DNA of 27,500 bases from Mesostigma viride (taxonomy: Eukaryota > Streptophyta > Mesostigmatophyceae > Mesostigmatales > Mesostigmataceae). Shown piece by piece: positions 18,001 through 27,207 of the stretch. Numbering within the stretch: position 1 is the first letter of the stretch; each line of letters begins with the position of its first letter. The stretch lies in NCBI GenBank assembly GCA_009746045.1, contig RPFO01001332.1, positions 1 to 27,500 of the forward strand. Reading direction: 5' to 3'. The position numbers were made by a program, and so were the translations under genes. A model generated the notes under the pieces. The model saw only the letters and a program-made list of their open reading frames with translations. It was not told the DNA's origin and ran no database searches.

Positions 18001-18369
18001 GTGTTTCGGACGAGATTAGGCAGCGTAGGATAGCATTTGTACTGACACCTTGCCCGCACCAGCCAGGTCGACACCACCCTTGGTCTGGCCGGCCCCCAGC
18101 GGCTTGGACAGCCGGGGCGGCACATTCTGACCTGGCCTGGCCCCGCGGACATTCCCAAAAGGGTAGGGAAACCTGTCACCAACTACGTTCAGATGTTGCT
18201 GGACGACCTAGTGGTCCCAGCCCAGTTTGAGCACCGCATCCACTCTCTCTCCCGTCTTTGGACTGCCATGCAGGACAAGACGCGGTGGAAGAAGATTGTC
18301 AAGGCGCACACGCCCGACCCTGTGGGCAAGCCACCTCCCCCCAAGCGGAGGAGGCGTTTTGATGAGTAG
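15069..18369 (+). pseudogene. LINE ORF2: AP endonuclease plus reverse transcriptase, with frame breaks
   Basis: From ATG 15069, a Pro-rich leader is followed by an APE-type endonuclease: ATFNTRTL, ILGVQEHRR (the catalytic Glu region), LDANATLPV, and CSDHRLV (catalytic Asp/His) near 15930-15947. After two frame changes (about 16395 and 16550) the reverse transcriptase follows: YKKGSAADPGNYRGVCL, GFRRGRNT, FVDYIKAFD, GVWQGCVLSPYLF and the active-site YADD at 17505-17516. A third frame change near 18045 leads to a C-terminal tail ending in a basic KPPPPKRRRRFDE. The tail has no obvious zinc knuckle. All catalytic motifs survive, so this is either a recently broken copy or one with sequence errors. 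The enzyme would nick DNA and copy element RNA by target-primed reverse transcription. Confidence 0.9.
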
Positions 18370-18430
18370 TGTAGTTAGGATTTTCTAGATAGAGTTAGGA
18401 TAGTCCGATCACGCGGCTTCCTCCACCCCA

Positions 18431-18453
18431 TTGAATTGAATTGAATTGAATTG
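18431..18453 (+). repeat. (TTGAA)4 tail marking the LINE 3' end
   Basis: Four TTGAA units plus TTG, 61 bases past the ORF2 stop. Short simple-repeat tails in place of poly(A) are the usual 3' boundary of several LINE clades. Confidence 0.75.
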
Positions 18454-18876
18454 TAACATAACTCCGTTGGGAGTATATGTAGCACATAGCCCTTGAGAGG
18501 GGGCGTATGGCCTATCATACATCCTAAGCTACTTCCTGCAAGGGTGGGGATGTAAAGGACCCTTGCTCTAGGTGCACCAGGGCACTGGCATCCCCATGAT
18601 CTTCAAGCTATGCCCAGCGAAGGGGGAGCCTGTCATGGGGGGGAAGATCAAGCATAGCTATACAAAGAAGCTACTAAGGGCATGGCGTCTCAGCAGAGAG
18701 TTATTCCCTGCATAGGCACAACAGAACTGAATAAAGCTAGGCATCATCTGGGGTGTGGCTCATAATAGGCACACATGTACATGATTAAGTAAAGCGCGTG
18801 GCTTAGCTGAGAGAGTGCCTCTACTAGGAGGCGTACATGTACATGGCCACGGTCTATCTATTCTACACTACTACTG
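18454..18876. other. Non-coding spacer between two retroelement pieces
   Basis: No open frame or RNA gene is recognised. It contains the words ACATGTACATG and GTACATGTACATGG near 18773 and 18834, and lies just downstream of the minus-strand ORF1, so part of it may be that element's 3' region. Confidence 0.5.
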
Positions 18877-20298
18877 CTATATTCCCCTAAGCTGGGGCGT
18901 CTGGAGTCGCTGGGGCCGCGGGGGGGGGGGGGTCGCCTGCCAGGGCTTATGGCCGACGTAGATGGCCGCCCCCTTCCAGTACACCGGCTGTCCCGCCTTG
19001 GTCTGCCGGAGCTGGAGGTAGGTCGGCCATAGCTCCCGTCGCCGTTGTTGCTGCGCCAGGGTCAAGTGGTCATCAAGGGTGAAGAGAGTCTTCTCGAGCC
19101 GCTTGCGGCGTCTGAGAAAAGAAATCTTGTCCGCCGGGGTCTTAAAGGTGAGAAGGAGCGGGGGCGGCCCTGCCTTACCCCGCGCGCGGGGAAGGCGGTG
19201 GGCGGCCAGCTCGATCTCACCGTTAAGGCCCATGCGACCAAGGATTTCTCTCTCAAACGCACGCAAAAGCTGCTCGGAATTCTCACCTTCCTCCATCTTG
19301 AAGTTCTTGACAATGACGTTGAGGCTGCGCTTGGCGAGCTCGGCCTCCTCGCGGAGGTCAAGCGTCTGCTGTTGAAGCTGGGCTGCGACGGCGGAGGTGG
19401 TGGAGGTGGTATGTTGCTTAAGCATGTCCGCCCATGTGGTGATGGGAGGAGCATCGCCGGCCAGGCCAGCCGGGGCTGGCTTGGCGGCAATGTCCTTCAC
19501 CGCCTGGGCGGTGAGGCCTGCGGTGTTCTGCAGAACCTCGATAGCGATGGCGTTGTCCTTAAGACGCTGGTCGATGTCACGGAGCTGGGCGGTGATGGCG
19601 TCGGAGGTGGGGGTGGTGGCGGTGGAGGAGGCGAGGAGGCTGGAAGTGGCGGTGGAGATGGTGGGGAGCTCAGCAGCCAGCGTGCCGCCCATTGCCGCCA
19701 CATCTGCGGCTAGGGGCGTCACGTGCTGTGAGATGGTTGCTTGGAGGTGGAAGAGGAAGGTGGATTCGGTCAAGGGGGAGGGGGTCCAGAGGTCCGTGAC
19801 AGAGCGGTCAAGGATGGAAAAGAGGGCGCCGATCTGAAGACGGGGGCGAGACCAGCTGGCCAGGTTCTCAGATTGTTGTCGCATTGTGAACCGGCCGTCA
19901 GGTCCATTGCGGAAGCGGTAGCATTGTTGAAGGCGTTGGCACAGGTCGAGAAGGGAGGCGTATGACCCATAAAACACGAACTCCAGTAGCTTGAGGGGTG
20001 GCATGTCGAAATAGCTGGGTCTGTGATCGTTGAAGGTGTTGAAGGTGGAAAATATCCCGTCAACGTCAAAATCGCGCTCAGACCAGCTCGGTTCGGCTGG
20101 GCGGCTGCGTTTTGGCTCAGGCGAGGCTGAAGGCGAGGCAGGAAGCCCGGGGGGGTGCTGGACGACCACCAGTGCGCGACTAGTGGCAGCACTGCCGTCC
20201 GGCCCTGATGGCGAAGCTGCAGCCGGAGCTGCAGACGTATTTTCATTGCCGAGCGCAGCCGCCAGGCTGCGTTGCGTCGAGGCGCGTTTATTCGCCAT
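18877..20298 (-). CDS. LINE ORF1-like protein, 473 aa, intact
   Basis: Starts at ATG (MANKRASTQRSLAAAL). The N-terminus is disordered and Ala/Pro/Ser-rich with a KRSRPAEPSW basic motif. A folded region follows (DFDVDGIFSTFNTFND, LKLLEFVFYGSYASLLDLCQ), then a long Thr/Ala/Gln helical segment likely to form a coiled coil (AQLRDIDQRLKDNAIAIEVL). An RRM-like domain begins at RSLNVIVKNFKMEEGE and includes LRRRKRLEKTLFTLDDHLTL. The C-terminal part is basic, with LPTYLQLRQTK-like sequence and PVYWKGAAIYV. This is the L1-type ORF1p layout, an RNA-binding chaperone that trimerises through the coiled coil. No ORF2 follows on the minus strand before the neighbouring LINE's tail, so the element is ORF1-only or 3'-truncated. 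A domesticated gene is possible. Confidence 0.7.
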   Translation of the reverse strand: MANKRASTQRSLAAALGNENTSAAPAAASPSGPDGSAATSRALVVVQHPPGLPASPSASPEPKRSRPAEPSWSERDFDVDGIFSTFNTFNDHRPSYFDMPPLKLLEFVFYGSYASLLDLCQRLQQCYRFRNGPDGRFTMRQQSENLASWSRPRLQIGALFSILDRSVTDLWTPSPLTESTFLFHLQATISQHVTPLAADVAAMGGTLAAELPTISTATSSLLASSTATTPTSDAITAQLRDIDQRLKDNAIAIEVLQNTAGLTAQAVKDIAAKPAPAGLAGDAPPITTWADMLKQHTTSTTSAVAAQLQQQTLDLREEAELAKRSLNVIVKNFKMEEGENSEQLLRAFEREILGRMGLNGEIELAAHRLPRARGKAGPPPLLLTFKTPADKISFLRRRKRLEKTLFTLDDHLTLAQQQRRRELWPTYLQLRQTKAGQPVYWKGAAIYVGHKPWQATPPPPRPQRLQTPQLRGI

Positions 20299-20311
20299 AT
20301 AGTGCGTTATA

Positions 20312-20445
20312 GCTTTGGAAAATTATATCAGCATGTGCGTCTAAGAAAGACGAAGCGATTGTGATATTCACAGCTGAATTCGGGGCTCAAACGTGAAAGT
20401 TATGAGCTCCGACAGCCATGGCTACCTCGTGGCTCGTGGCTCGTG
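20312..20445 (-). repeat. ORF1 leader (5' UTR) of the minus-strand LINE; inverted copy at 25441
   Basis: This stretch ends 13 bases before the ORF1 start on the minus strand. It matches 25441-25577 on the plus strand over its whole length with few differences and small indels; shared words include GCTGATATAATTTTCC, GACGCACATGCTGATA and ACGAGGTAGCCATGGCT. It is probably the promoter-bearing 5' end of this LINE family. Confidence 0.75.
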
Positions 20446-20499
20446 GCGGCATCCACCCCATCCATCATGAAATATGTGCTACATGACCCCCCCACGGAG

Positions 20500-20795
20500 G
20501 CATGTTATAATTTAATTTAATTTTTTTAATTTCTTCAGGGTTATTCTCCCAGTTTTCGGGTTTTTCCTTATGTTGCATGCCTATCTCACCTCCGTAATCT
20601 ATCATTCTCAATGAATATATATTCTGATCAGACACTCCGCAAAGGTGAAAACCATTTGCGTTCAGTGCCGGGCCGCGGAAAACGCGGAAAAACGCGATCT
20701 GCAAATGAATCCGACCGGAATCGAACTGGGGACCTCTCGCACCAATTTTGCTGACTATACGACGGACGTCTCCGGTTACCATGGCATCGCCAACT
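20500..20795 (-). repeat. Possible tRNA-derived SINE or tRNA pseudogene
   Basis: Read on the minus strand, 20705-20770 resembles a tRNA missing its anticodon arm: TCCGTCG, TATAGTCAGC (A-box-like), GAGAGGTCCCC, AGTTCGATTCC (B box) and GGTCGGA. The ends TCCG and CGGA pair. A body of about 200 bases follows and runs into an A/T simple repeat, TTAAAAAAATTAAATTAAATT, near 20510-20532, which is SINE architecture. The T-arm pairs poorly, so this is not a working tRNA. Confidence 0.4.
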
Positions 20796-21287
20796 TACAC
20801 CTACAGTCATCCGCAAAAGTTCTCCTGTCCGGGGAGTGATGCAAGCCTTTCGGATTTGGTACTAGATAAATCACTCGAGAAAATATATCAAAGAGACAAA
20901 CAGCGCAAGAGAGAAAAAATATATATATATATCTTTACGCTTTAGTACAAAATGCTGTGCGGAAACGTCATGGCCCGGTAAGAACACAATTAAGTTTAGG
21001 CTACTTTGGATAATGCAAGCACATCAGTGATGTCTCGCTACTTGCAAGCATGAATGTTGGTTATCTCACTTGATTTGTAACTGGAGACAAAATGCATATA
21101 CGAGAAAGGAGCTCTTCTTATTATTTGAGCATACAGTGTTTGACCCGCACAATTATTCTCAAGTCATGTACCAAAAACCAGCACCAATTAACTGCATCGG
21201 AATAAAGCGTTCGTCCATACACTCCTATCGCTGGATTGACTAAACAAGGCAGTGGGGCCAGAACACAAATAAACCACACCTCCCCGC
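20796..21287. other. Spacer and 3' flank of the EFL gene
   Basis: No gene is seen. It contains an (AT)n run near 20919-20930 and ordinary A/T-rich sequence. The last part is the EFL 3' UTR, since that gene ends at 21288 on the minus strand. Confidence 0.6.
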
Positions 21288-22685
21288 TTAAACCTTGTAG
21301 GTGACGGCGGTAACCTTGCCGAGCATGATGGCACTGTTGCCATCCAGGAAGGCAATGCGGGACAGACCCTCACAGCTCTTGAAGGAGTCCACCACCAGGG
21401 GCTGCTGGGGCTCGAACACACACTGGGCAGCCTCGTTGGCCTTGAGCGAGTGAGGATCATCAGCCTTCTTGCCACCGGTCTCCTTGCCCATCTTCCACTC
21501 GATCTTGGTCAGCTTGCACGCAGCGCGACCGCAGCGGACGAAGCCAATGGGGGAGTAACCCGGCTTGATCTCGTTGGGGACATCCAGGGTTTGGATCTGG
21601 GCGGTGAAGGACTTGACCGGCTTCAGGGTCTGGTCGCTCTTGTAGATCATGACATCACCGGCACGGGGCATGTTGTTCTTGTCCAGACCCTTGATGTTCA
21701 TGCCGACGTTGTCACCAGGGATAGCCTGCTCCACACGCTTGTGGTGCATTTCGACGGTGAAGACCTTGCCCAGGCAGGGGTTGGCCACGGTGTGGGTTGG
21801 CAGGAACAGGACTTCCTCACCAGGCTTGACGATTCCTTGCTCGACACGCCCGGCCAGCACATCACCCACACCCTTGATCTTGTAGATACCGGAGATCGGC
21901 AGGCGCATGGGGGCATCGGTCTTGCGCTCGGGCACGGTGGCGTAGTCGTTGAGCACGTTGAGGAGGGTATGGCATTTGATAGTCTTGCCCTCAAGGTTCT
22001 TGACATCCATACCCGTCCACCACTCCATCTTGGGAGATGGCTTCAGCAGGTTGTCACCCACCCACCCGGAAATCGGGATGATGGGGACGCTCTCCGCAAC
22101 GAACTCCTTCTTCCAGCCCACCCTAACAAGCATGTTCCTCATCTCATCGGAAATTTCAGTGTAGCGCTCCTTCTTGTAGCCAGCGGTATCGGAGTCCATC
22201 TTGTTGACACCGACGCAAAGCTGCTTCACACCCAGCAGGTTGATCAGACGAGCGTGCTGGCGGGTCTGGCCCTGGACCTCACCGGCCTTGTGGTCACCCT
22301 TCTGGATAGAGGTGGTGAAGTTACCATCAGCGGGCACCATCAGCAGGGCCAGATCGGCCTGGGCAGCACCGGAAATCATGTTCTTGATGAAATCGCGATG
22401 GCCGGGGGCATCAATGATGGTGTAGTGCCACTTGTCGGTGTAGAACTCCTTGGTAGTGCAGGAAATGGTCACACCACGCTCGCGCTCCTCCTTCTGGCGA
22501 TCCATGTAGAAGGCGAAAGCGAAGGAAGACTTTCCGAGACGGTCGGCCTCAGCCCTCAGCTTCTCCATATCACGCTCGGGGATACCTCCAAGCTCGAAGA
22601 TCAGGCGGCCAGTCGTAGTGGACTTACCACTATCGACGTGGCCGCAAATGACGATGGACAAATGAGTCTTGTTGGCTTCGGCCAT
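21288..22685 (-). CDS. EFL: Elongation factor-like GTPase (EFL), 465 aa
   Basis: Complete and intronless, from MAEANKTHLSIV to VTAVTYKV. GTP-binding motifs: P-loop GHVDSGKS (15-22), RGVTIS switch region (70-75), DAPGH (92-96) and NKMD (161-164). Domains 2 and 3 follow, with the usual PGDNVGMNIKGL and late TLDVPNEIKPGYSP-like strands. The segment after DAPGH reads VPADGNFTTSIQKGDHKAGEVQGQ instead of the shorter EF-1alpha loop. That insertion and GRLIFELGGIPERDMEKL identify the EFL subfamily, which delivers aminoacyl-tRNA to the ribosome in place of EF-1alpha in scattered protist and algal lineages. Codon use is strongly C/G-ending, as expected for high expression, unlike the genes at 1-12 kb. 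Confidence 0.95.
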   Translation of the reverse strand: MAEANKTHLSIVICGHVDSGKSTTTGRLIFELGGIPERDMEKLRAEADRLGKSSFAFAFYMDRQKEERERGVTISCTTKEFYTDKWHYTIIDAPGHRDFIKNMISGAAQADLALLMVPADGNFTTSIQKGDHKAGEVQGQTRQHARLINLLGVKQLCVGVNKMDSDTAGYKKERYTEISDEMRNMLVRVGWKKEFVAESVPIIPISGWVGDNLLKPSPKMEWWTGMDVKNLEGKTIKCHTLLNVLNDYATVPERKTDAPMRLPISGIYKIKGVGDVLAGRVEQGIVKPGEEVLFLPTHTVANPCLGKVFTVEMHHKRVEQAIPGDNVGMNIKGLDKNNMPRAGDVMIYKSDQTLKPVKSFTAQIQTLDVPNEIKPGYSPIGFVRCGRAACKLTKIEWKMGKETGGKKADDPHSLKANEAAQCVFEPQQPLVVDSFKSCEGLSRIAFLDGNSAIMLGKVTAVTYKV

Positions 22686-24655
22686 GGTTATCAGAGAGAC
22701 AGTCCGCGATGGCGGCTGTGTCTACAGTGCACAAGTGAAGGACCGACCCCTCGCACGCCACCACCCTCTTCAACTCGCAAACCGCTTGCCCACCAGGGGC
22801 GGGCGCTGCGCGCCGTCGAATTTCGACGGTCCAGAATGAACGGCGGGCCTGAGGCGAGGCCTCAGACTGCGCCGTCGGCTTGCGCGTCCCCACGGGGCCT
22901 TTTGGCGGACCCCGACACTACAGTCACCCCAGCCGTCCATGAAAAATGGCGGCCTAGTACGCTGATCCCGCCTATCACGAATATTCCACTTGTCCTCCTT
23001 TCTTAGTGAGATAGTAACAAGAACTTTTTACTTTCTAGCAAAATATTATGCCAACAGTGGCCTTTCAAAGGGCCATTGTATACGGCCCATGTGCGGCGTG
23101 GGCAACAACAACAACAAGTCAACAACAACAACGGGCCATCGCCGAACAGGACGGCGGTGGTCAGTCAGTCCGTTGATCCCACGCCGCACATGGGCAGCAT
23201 TGGCCAGGTCGTGCATCTGACTTGATTGTCAACGATCAACTCGCGCTGTACATGTTGGAGCAAGGAACAATGATCCTTCTTCAGTGCGCATTCGAAGCCT
23301 CAAGTCAAAAGTTGATGATTCCATGCCAGAAAATCATCTGCCATCATGGGTGCGACCACTGGAACCTCTTCTGAATTCTGATCGGCGGGAATCGCATACT
23401 CTTTGTGCTCTCAAAATTGACCGAATATTGTGTTGTGATTATGCTCGCCATTGCCGGGCACTGCGAGTTTGCACGAGCTTCGGGAGAACCACACTGGCAG
23501 TCAATGGGTGACCAGGTTTAGATAATCAGGATGCAGTTACGGAGAAAATGTCCTTGTGACGGAAGGGAATTCAATACAGGCATCTCGGGTGTAAGACATG
23601 AATCCGTGGTCATGTCAGCATAGGCAAGTACCTGCCTGGGGGAGGAGAGGAATAGATTGAGGATTTCTTCATCTGCTTGTTTGACAACCTAGGTCCTGAA
23701 AATGCATCAACAGTTTCTGATGTGGGTGGGTGGCACTCTGCTCACCAACTGAGCAGGGCCGACGCGCTGCTCGACCATACCCCGTGGCCATCAGATTGCA
23801 CTGGCGCAACTGGAAACCATCCCGCCTGGGCGTCGACAATGCCTGGCCAAGCCATGAGCGCGTGGGCCTACTTCGTCGAGCATCGCGTGTGCATGTCGTC
23901 CCAAACATGCGGGCTGCATCGTCGCCAGTTGTAATATGGGGATGACCATGGTACGGCGATGCCCGTTGGATTAACGCTTCCTGCATCCATTTGCTATTGA
24001 TGGCCATTTATATTCGATTATTGGTACACGCGAGGTATTTTTCTCGATGGGTATGCCAAGCCTACTGGATCACCGAGTTCCCGAGCTGCTGTGGCTCACT
24101 CATGAAGCTATCCTTTCGTTTTTCCCTCTGTTTTTACACCAGCTGGGGGGGCAGTCTACGCATCTTGCAACTGTGGCAGACTCTAGCATTGGAGGTGTGA
24201 TGCCAAATGCACTCGTGGCGGACGCCTTCTATACAAGTGGAACAAATCCAGCCAGCCTTGGGGGAAGTGCATTCAAGTGGTTAGCAAGGGGTAGCCATGC
24301 CGACCGGTGGAGAGAAGCTAGAGTTGGAGACGATGCAAGCATTTCACGTCAGGTACCGTCACCATGCTAGCATGTCGTAATCATGGGGAGCCACTTTACA
24401 TCACCATGCCTCGATAGTCGATACCCAAGTGGAGTGGGCATATGTCAGTTGGCGCAACGCTAGACAGGCATTGGCCGGTGTGATGCATGTCGCGGGTGGA
24501 TGTCTGTTTCCAGCGCCATCAGATGGTGCTGGAAGCAACCTAGGCGGTGAGTGGGCAGATTGATGGGCAGACGAAGCGTTACAGGAGCACCATGCGCACC
24601 TGCGATCGATGGGGCCAGCTAGTATGTGCATGTGTGCAATGACAAGCTGCTAGAG
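22686..24655. other. EFL upstream region and long gene-poor spacer
   Basis: The first 300 bases are GC-rich and presumably hold the EFL promoter and leader; I see no TATA box at a usual distance. Beyond about 23000 the sequence is mixed with only short frames, none with recognisable protein or consistent codon bias. A perfect 18-bp inverted repeat lies at 23085-23195 and is listed separately. Confidence 0.6.
23085..23195. repeat. Perfect 18-bp inverted repeat around a 75-bp CAA-rich loop
   Basis: GCCCATGTGCGGCGTGGG at 23085-23102 is the exact reverse complement of 23178-23195. The loop contains repeated CAACAA units. A second small palindrome, TGGCCTTTCAAAGGGCCA, sits at 23058-23075. It is about 400 bp upstream of the EFL start. 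Confidence 0.8.
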
Positions 24656-25289
24656 GTGTTGGATTACCCCTCGACTCGAGCCTCCTGGGCGGACCTGCTC
24701 AAGAGCGAGGCAACCTCTACCACGACCGCCATTGATGGCGCCATCACCACCAAGCTCCAGGAGCTGGAAGACAAGCACAGCGAGACCGCTGACCGCGATC
24801 GGCGCCGCTGCCGGGTCATCCTCAGACTCTTCGACATGCAGCCAGGGGGGACCCGCGACTCTCTTCTCGACGAGCTCAGGAACTAGCTCTTGGCACGCAT
24901 GGAGCTGCAAGGAACAGCACTGCAGGGCGTGTACCGCCTGCCCAATCCACGGGACAAGGCTGGCCACACACCAGTGGCCCTCGATCACCTTCGCCTCAGC
25001 GACATCACAACCTGATCGAGTTCGGTTCCTCTCTCGCCGCAAGAAGCTGGTGACCACCTCCTGGTCGCTCGACGACGACCTGACGCCAGCCCAGCAGCAG
25101 CAGCAGCAGCAGCAGTGCGACCAGTGGCCCGACTACATCCGCCTCAAGACCAGCCCCGAGAAGCCCAAAGTGTACTGGCGAGGCAGGGACCTTTACTATG
25201 TCAACAACAAACTGTGCAAGGCCCCCCGGGCTGGCTGGCCCCCCAGGTATAGAGCCTTCAAGCTAGCTGTAGACGGGGGCAATCGATAA
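24656..25289 (+). pseudogene. Decayed LINE ORF1 fragment
   Basis: Starting inside a frame, the order SWADLLKSEATSTTTAI, a charged helix (ELEDKHSETADRDRRRCRV), an RRM-like start (CRVILRLFDMQPGGTRDSLLDEL), RLPNPRDKAG and, after breaks, FLSRRKKLVTTSWSLDDDLT, AQQQQQQQQ and PKVYWRGRDLYYV parallels the intact ORF1 at 18877-20298 (TWADMLK, LNVIVKNF, RLPRARGKAG, FLRRRKRLEKTLFTLDD, LAQQQ, PVYWKGAAIYV). It has a stop at 24884-24886 and a frame change before about 25015. It is clearly related but diverged, so it belongs to another subfamily or is old. A CAG run at 25094-25114 encodes the Gln tract. Confidence 0.7.
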
Positions 25290-25440
25290 TAATGGGAAGA
25301 TTAGGCATATTACAGCACTCATAATCATTATGATATAATTCGAGACAAGAACATATTAGCCCAGCTGGTTGTCTGACTTTGCTTTAGATTAGCTCTACGT
25401 CGATCTCCTTGTGGCCATCAGCTTGCGTTTTAGCAAACTG

Positions 25441-25577
25441 ACGAGCCATGAGCCACGAGGTAGCCATGGCTGACGGCGGAGCTCATAACTTTCAAGTTTG
25501 AGCACCGAATTTAGCCGCGAATATCACTATCGCTTCGTCTTTCTAAGACGCACATGCTGATATAATTTTCCGAATAG
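25441..25577 (+). repeat. Stray copy of the LINE ORF1 leader
   Basis: Matches 20312-20445 in inverted orientation but is not followed by an ORF1; sequence after 25577 is unrelated and A/T-rich. It is a 5' fragment, or one arm of a rearrangement. Together the two copies flank the EFL segment as inverted repeats. Confidence 0.7.
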
Positions 25578-26560
25578 AAGTATACATTACAAAGGGAAAA
25601 AGAAAATATGTTAATATTTACCAGTAATTAAGATGCACACACCATCCGGCAGCGCGTGCTATATAATGTACTTTGATTTGATTAGATGGGTCACTAGCAC
25701 TGGTCACGTCACTGTGTGCACTGCGGCCACAGATTGAGACACATAAATGCTGGTTCTCCCTGTGCGGTGGAGAATTTGCGCATCACCCTCCGCTACCGCA
25801 AGCGACCCTCTCAGCTCTAGGGCCCTGCTAGAGTGTAAAGTCCATTACCACAATTAGATAGTTTGATATACCTGTATATCAGCAAGGTCGCCGTACATCA
25901 TCATCATCATCCTAACGGTGAAGCCTCTGCGGCTCCCCAACAGGACTGCGAAATTAACTCCCCGTGCAGGAATGCCCGCACCCGAGCTGAGTGTCCATGT
26001 TAGGGCGAAAATTCTCAAGCATTCGGCAGTCTCACTGCCTAATATATCCACAGCACACCATGAATTTTACCGCCCTGAGCAATCAGCATCAACATTCAGG
26101 TGCCTAGAGTATGCCAACACAGCAAGTAGAGAGAGCAGCTTTGCTGGTCTAGTTGACTGGAGTGCCCGCCCTTGCTATGACACCCATGCATGCCAGACGT
26201 CATCGTTCCCGAGGAATGGCCGCTGCCTAGCTTGCTCGCATCGTCGTGCGTTCGGCATCCACACACCTTGCCATATGCCACACATAATATGGCGCACGGT
26301 CATCCACTGGCAAACAGTAACAAACTGGCGAAATTCCAATCGGGAAACACGCTGGTGACCAGTCATTTTGGTCAATGGCAGTTGCTGCCTTGGACACCTG
26401 CCGTAGGTCCCCCATCCATGTGCGTGTTTGACATCACACCTGATCAGGCTTCTTTCCTACATCACCTGTAGCGGCATCATCGCTTCCACCATCCGTCACC
26501 TCTGGCATCCTCTGCTGTGCCCCGGCATGCATGACGCATCACATCACGGCTGCACAAAGT
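25578..26560. other. Spacer with no recognised gene
   Basis: Only short frames are present, none with protein-like composition over more than about 100 codons. A small (CAT)n run at 25898-25911 is the only repeat noted. Confidence 0.5.
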
Positions 26561-27051
26561 AATCTTTTTTGCATCATGCATGGCATGTTGGGCCCATCAC
26601 TGGCTTCCGCTTCCATCCTCCATCATGGCGGGGCTCATCGCCTACGCTAGTATCTTCCATCACAAATAGCACGATGTCCCCTTTTTCCATCACTGGTAGA
26701 AGCGTCGCGGATTCCATCCCCCCCTCACGCATGGCCGCGCGCATGGGTACTCTTCTGCACATCTTCTGTAATCTGTAACACACATGGCTTCTGATCATGC
26801 AATGGCTTCCACCCCCCGTTACGCGTAGCTGCATCGCAGTTTCTACCATCCCCCGTAAAGCCTAGCGCATGGTGCCCTCTGAGTCTTTTCGACATAGCAT
26901 CCCCCCTCATGCGTGGCATAGCGCAGGAGGTACACTTCATTACCCCCCCCCTCCCTTGTGTAGCTCATGGCGTCCCCTGTGCGCCATCACAGGTAGAAGC
27001 ATTAACGGATACCATTGAAGGATGCCCCCTCACATATTGCGCGGATGCCCC
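26561..27051. repeat. Degenerate repeats of CCCCTCACGCGTAGCGCATG-like words
   Basis: Words of this type recur with variation near 26725, 26817, 26862, 26906, 26950, 27028 and 27048. GTAGAAGC(G/A)T preceded by CCATCAC(T/A)GG or a close variant recurs at about 26690 and 26985. The stretch looks like an old, imperfect minisatellite. It runs into the 3' end of the minus-strand exon that follows. Confidence 0.5.
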
Positions 27052-27207
27052 TCACGCGTAGCGCATGACGTCCACCCGCTGGCTGAGCGGGCGCGCATAC
27101 CGCGTCGGTTTGATGTGATTGACCAGCATGCCCAGCAACGCGAGGATGACGCCGATCGCCAGCAGGATGAAGAGGAAGATGTGCCAGAAGCGCGTCTTGT
27201 CGCGGCC
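27052..27207 (-). CDS. Last exon of a membrane protein (51 codons plus stop)
   Basis: On the minus strand, acceptor CTACCCCACCAG is followed by a phase-0 exon of exactly 52 codons ending TGA at 27052-27054. It encodes a basic start (GRDKTRFW), a hydrophobic helix of about 22 residues (HIFLFILLAIGVILALLGML), and a basic tail (NHIKPTRYARPLSQRVD). This is a C-terminal transmembrane segment with a short tail, likely of a type I or multi-pass membrane protein whose other exons lie past the window. The hydrophobic run, good acceptor and GC-rich codon use support a real exon. Family unknown. Confidence 0.5.
   Translation of the reverse strand, partial: GRDKTRFWHIFLFILLAIGVILALLGMLVNHIKPTRYARPLSQRVDVMRYA

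Larger units (their letters stand above)
12313..18453 (+). mobile_element. Non-LTR retrotransposon (LINE), interrupted by a hAT-like element
   Basis: Order on the plus strand: ORF1-like protein (12313-12954), a DNA-transposon insertion (13014-14860), an endonuclease/reverse transcriptase ORF2 (15069-18369), and a 3' end in a (TTGAA)4 repeat (18431-18453). Simple-repeat tails of this kind are typical of several LINE clades. Without the insertion, ORF1 and ORF2 would be separated by about 260 bases. The AP-type endonuclease excludes the older restriction-enzyme-type clades. I would place it near L1 or RTE but cannot decide. ORF1 and ORF2 belonging together is inferred from order and strand. No target-site duplication was found. 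Confidence 0.7.

Noticed and set aside
20705-20770. Functional tRNA gene
   Set aside because: The anticodon arm is missing and the T-arm stem has mismatches.
22800-22840. Another copy of the GC-rich motif near CGCCGTCGAATTTCGACGG
   Set aside because: It shares only CGCCGTCG and a local palindrome; the conserved GTTTCT end and 5' part are missing.
21450-23006. 518-codon open frame on the plus strand
   Set aside because: It is the antisense shadow of the EFL gene. GC-rich, codon-biased genes often leave long open antisense frames, and the translation (repeated LDLVGDIQGLDLGG-like sequence) has no domain.
23669-24370. Short genes upstream of EFL on either strand
   Set aside because: Frames of up to about 112 codons overlap on both strands without codon bias, domains or splice support.
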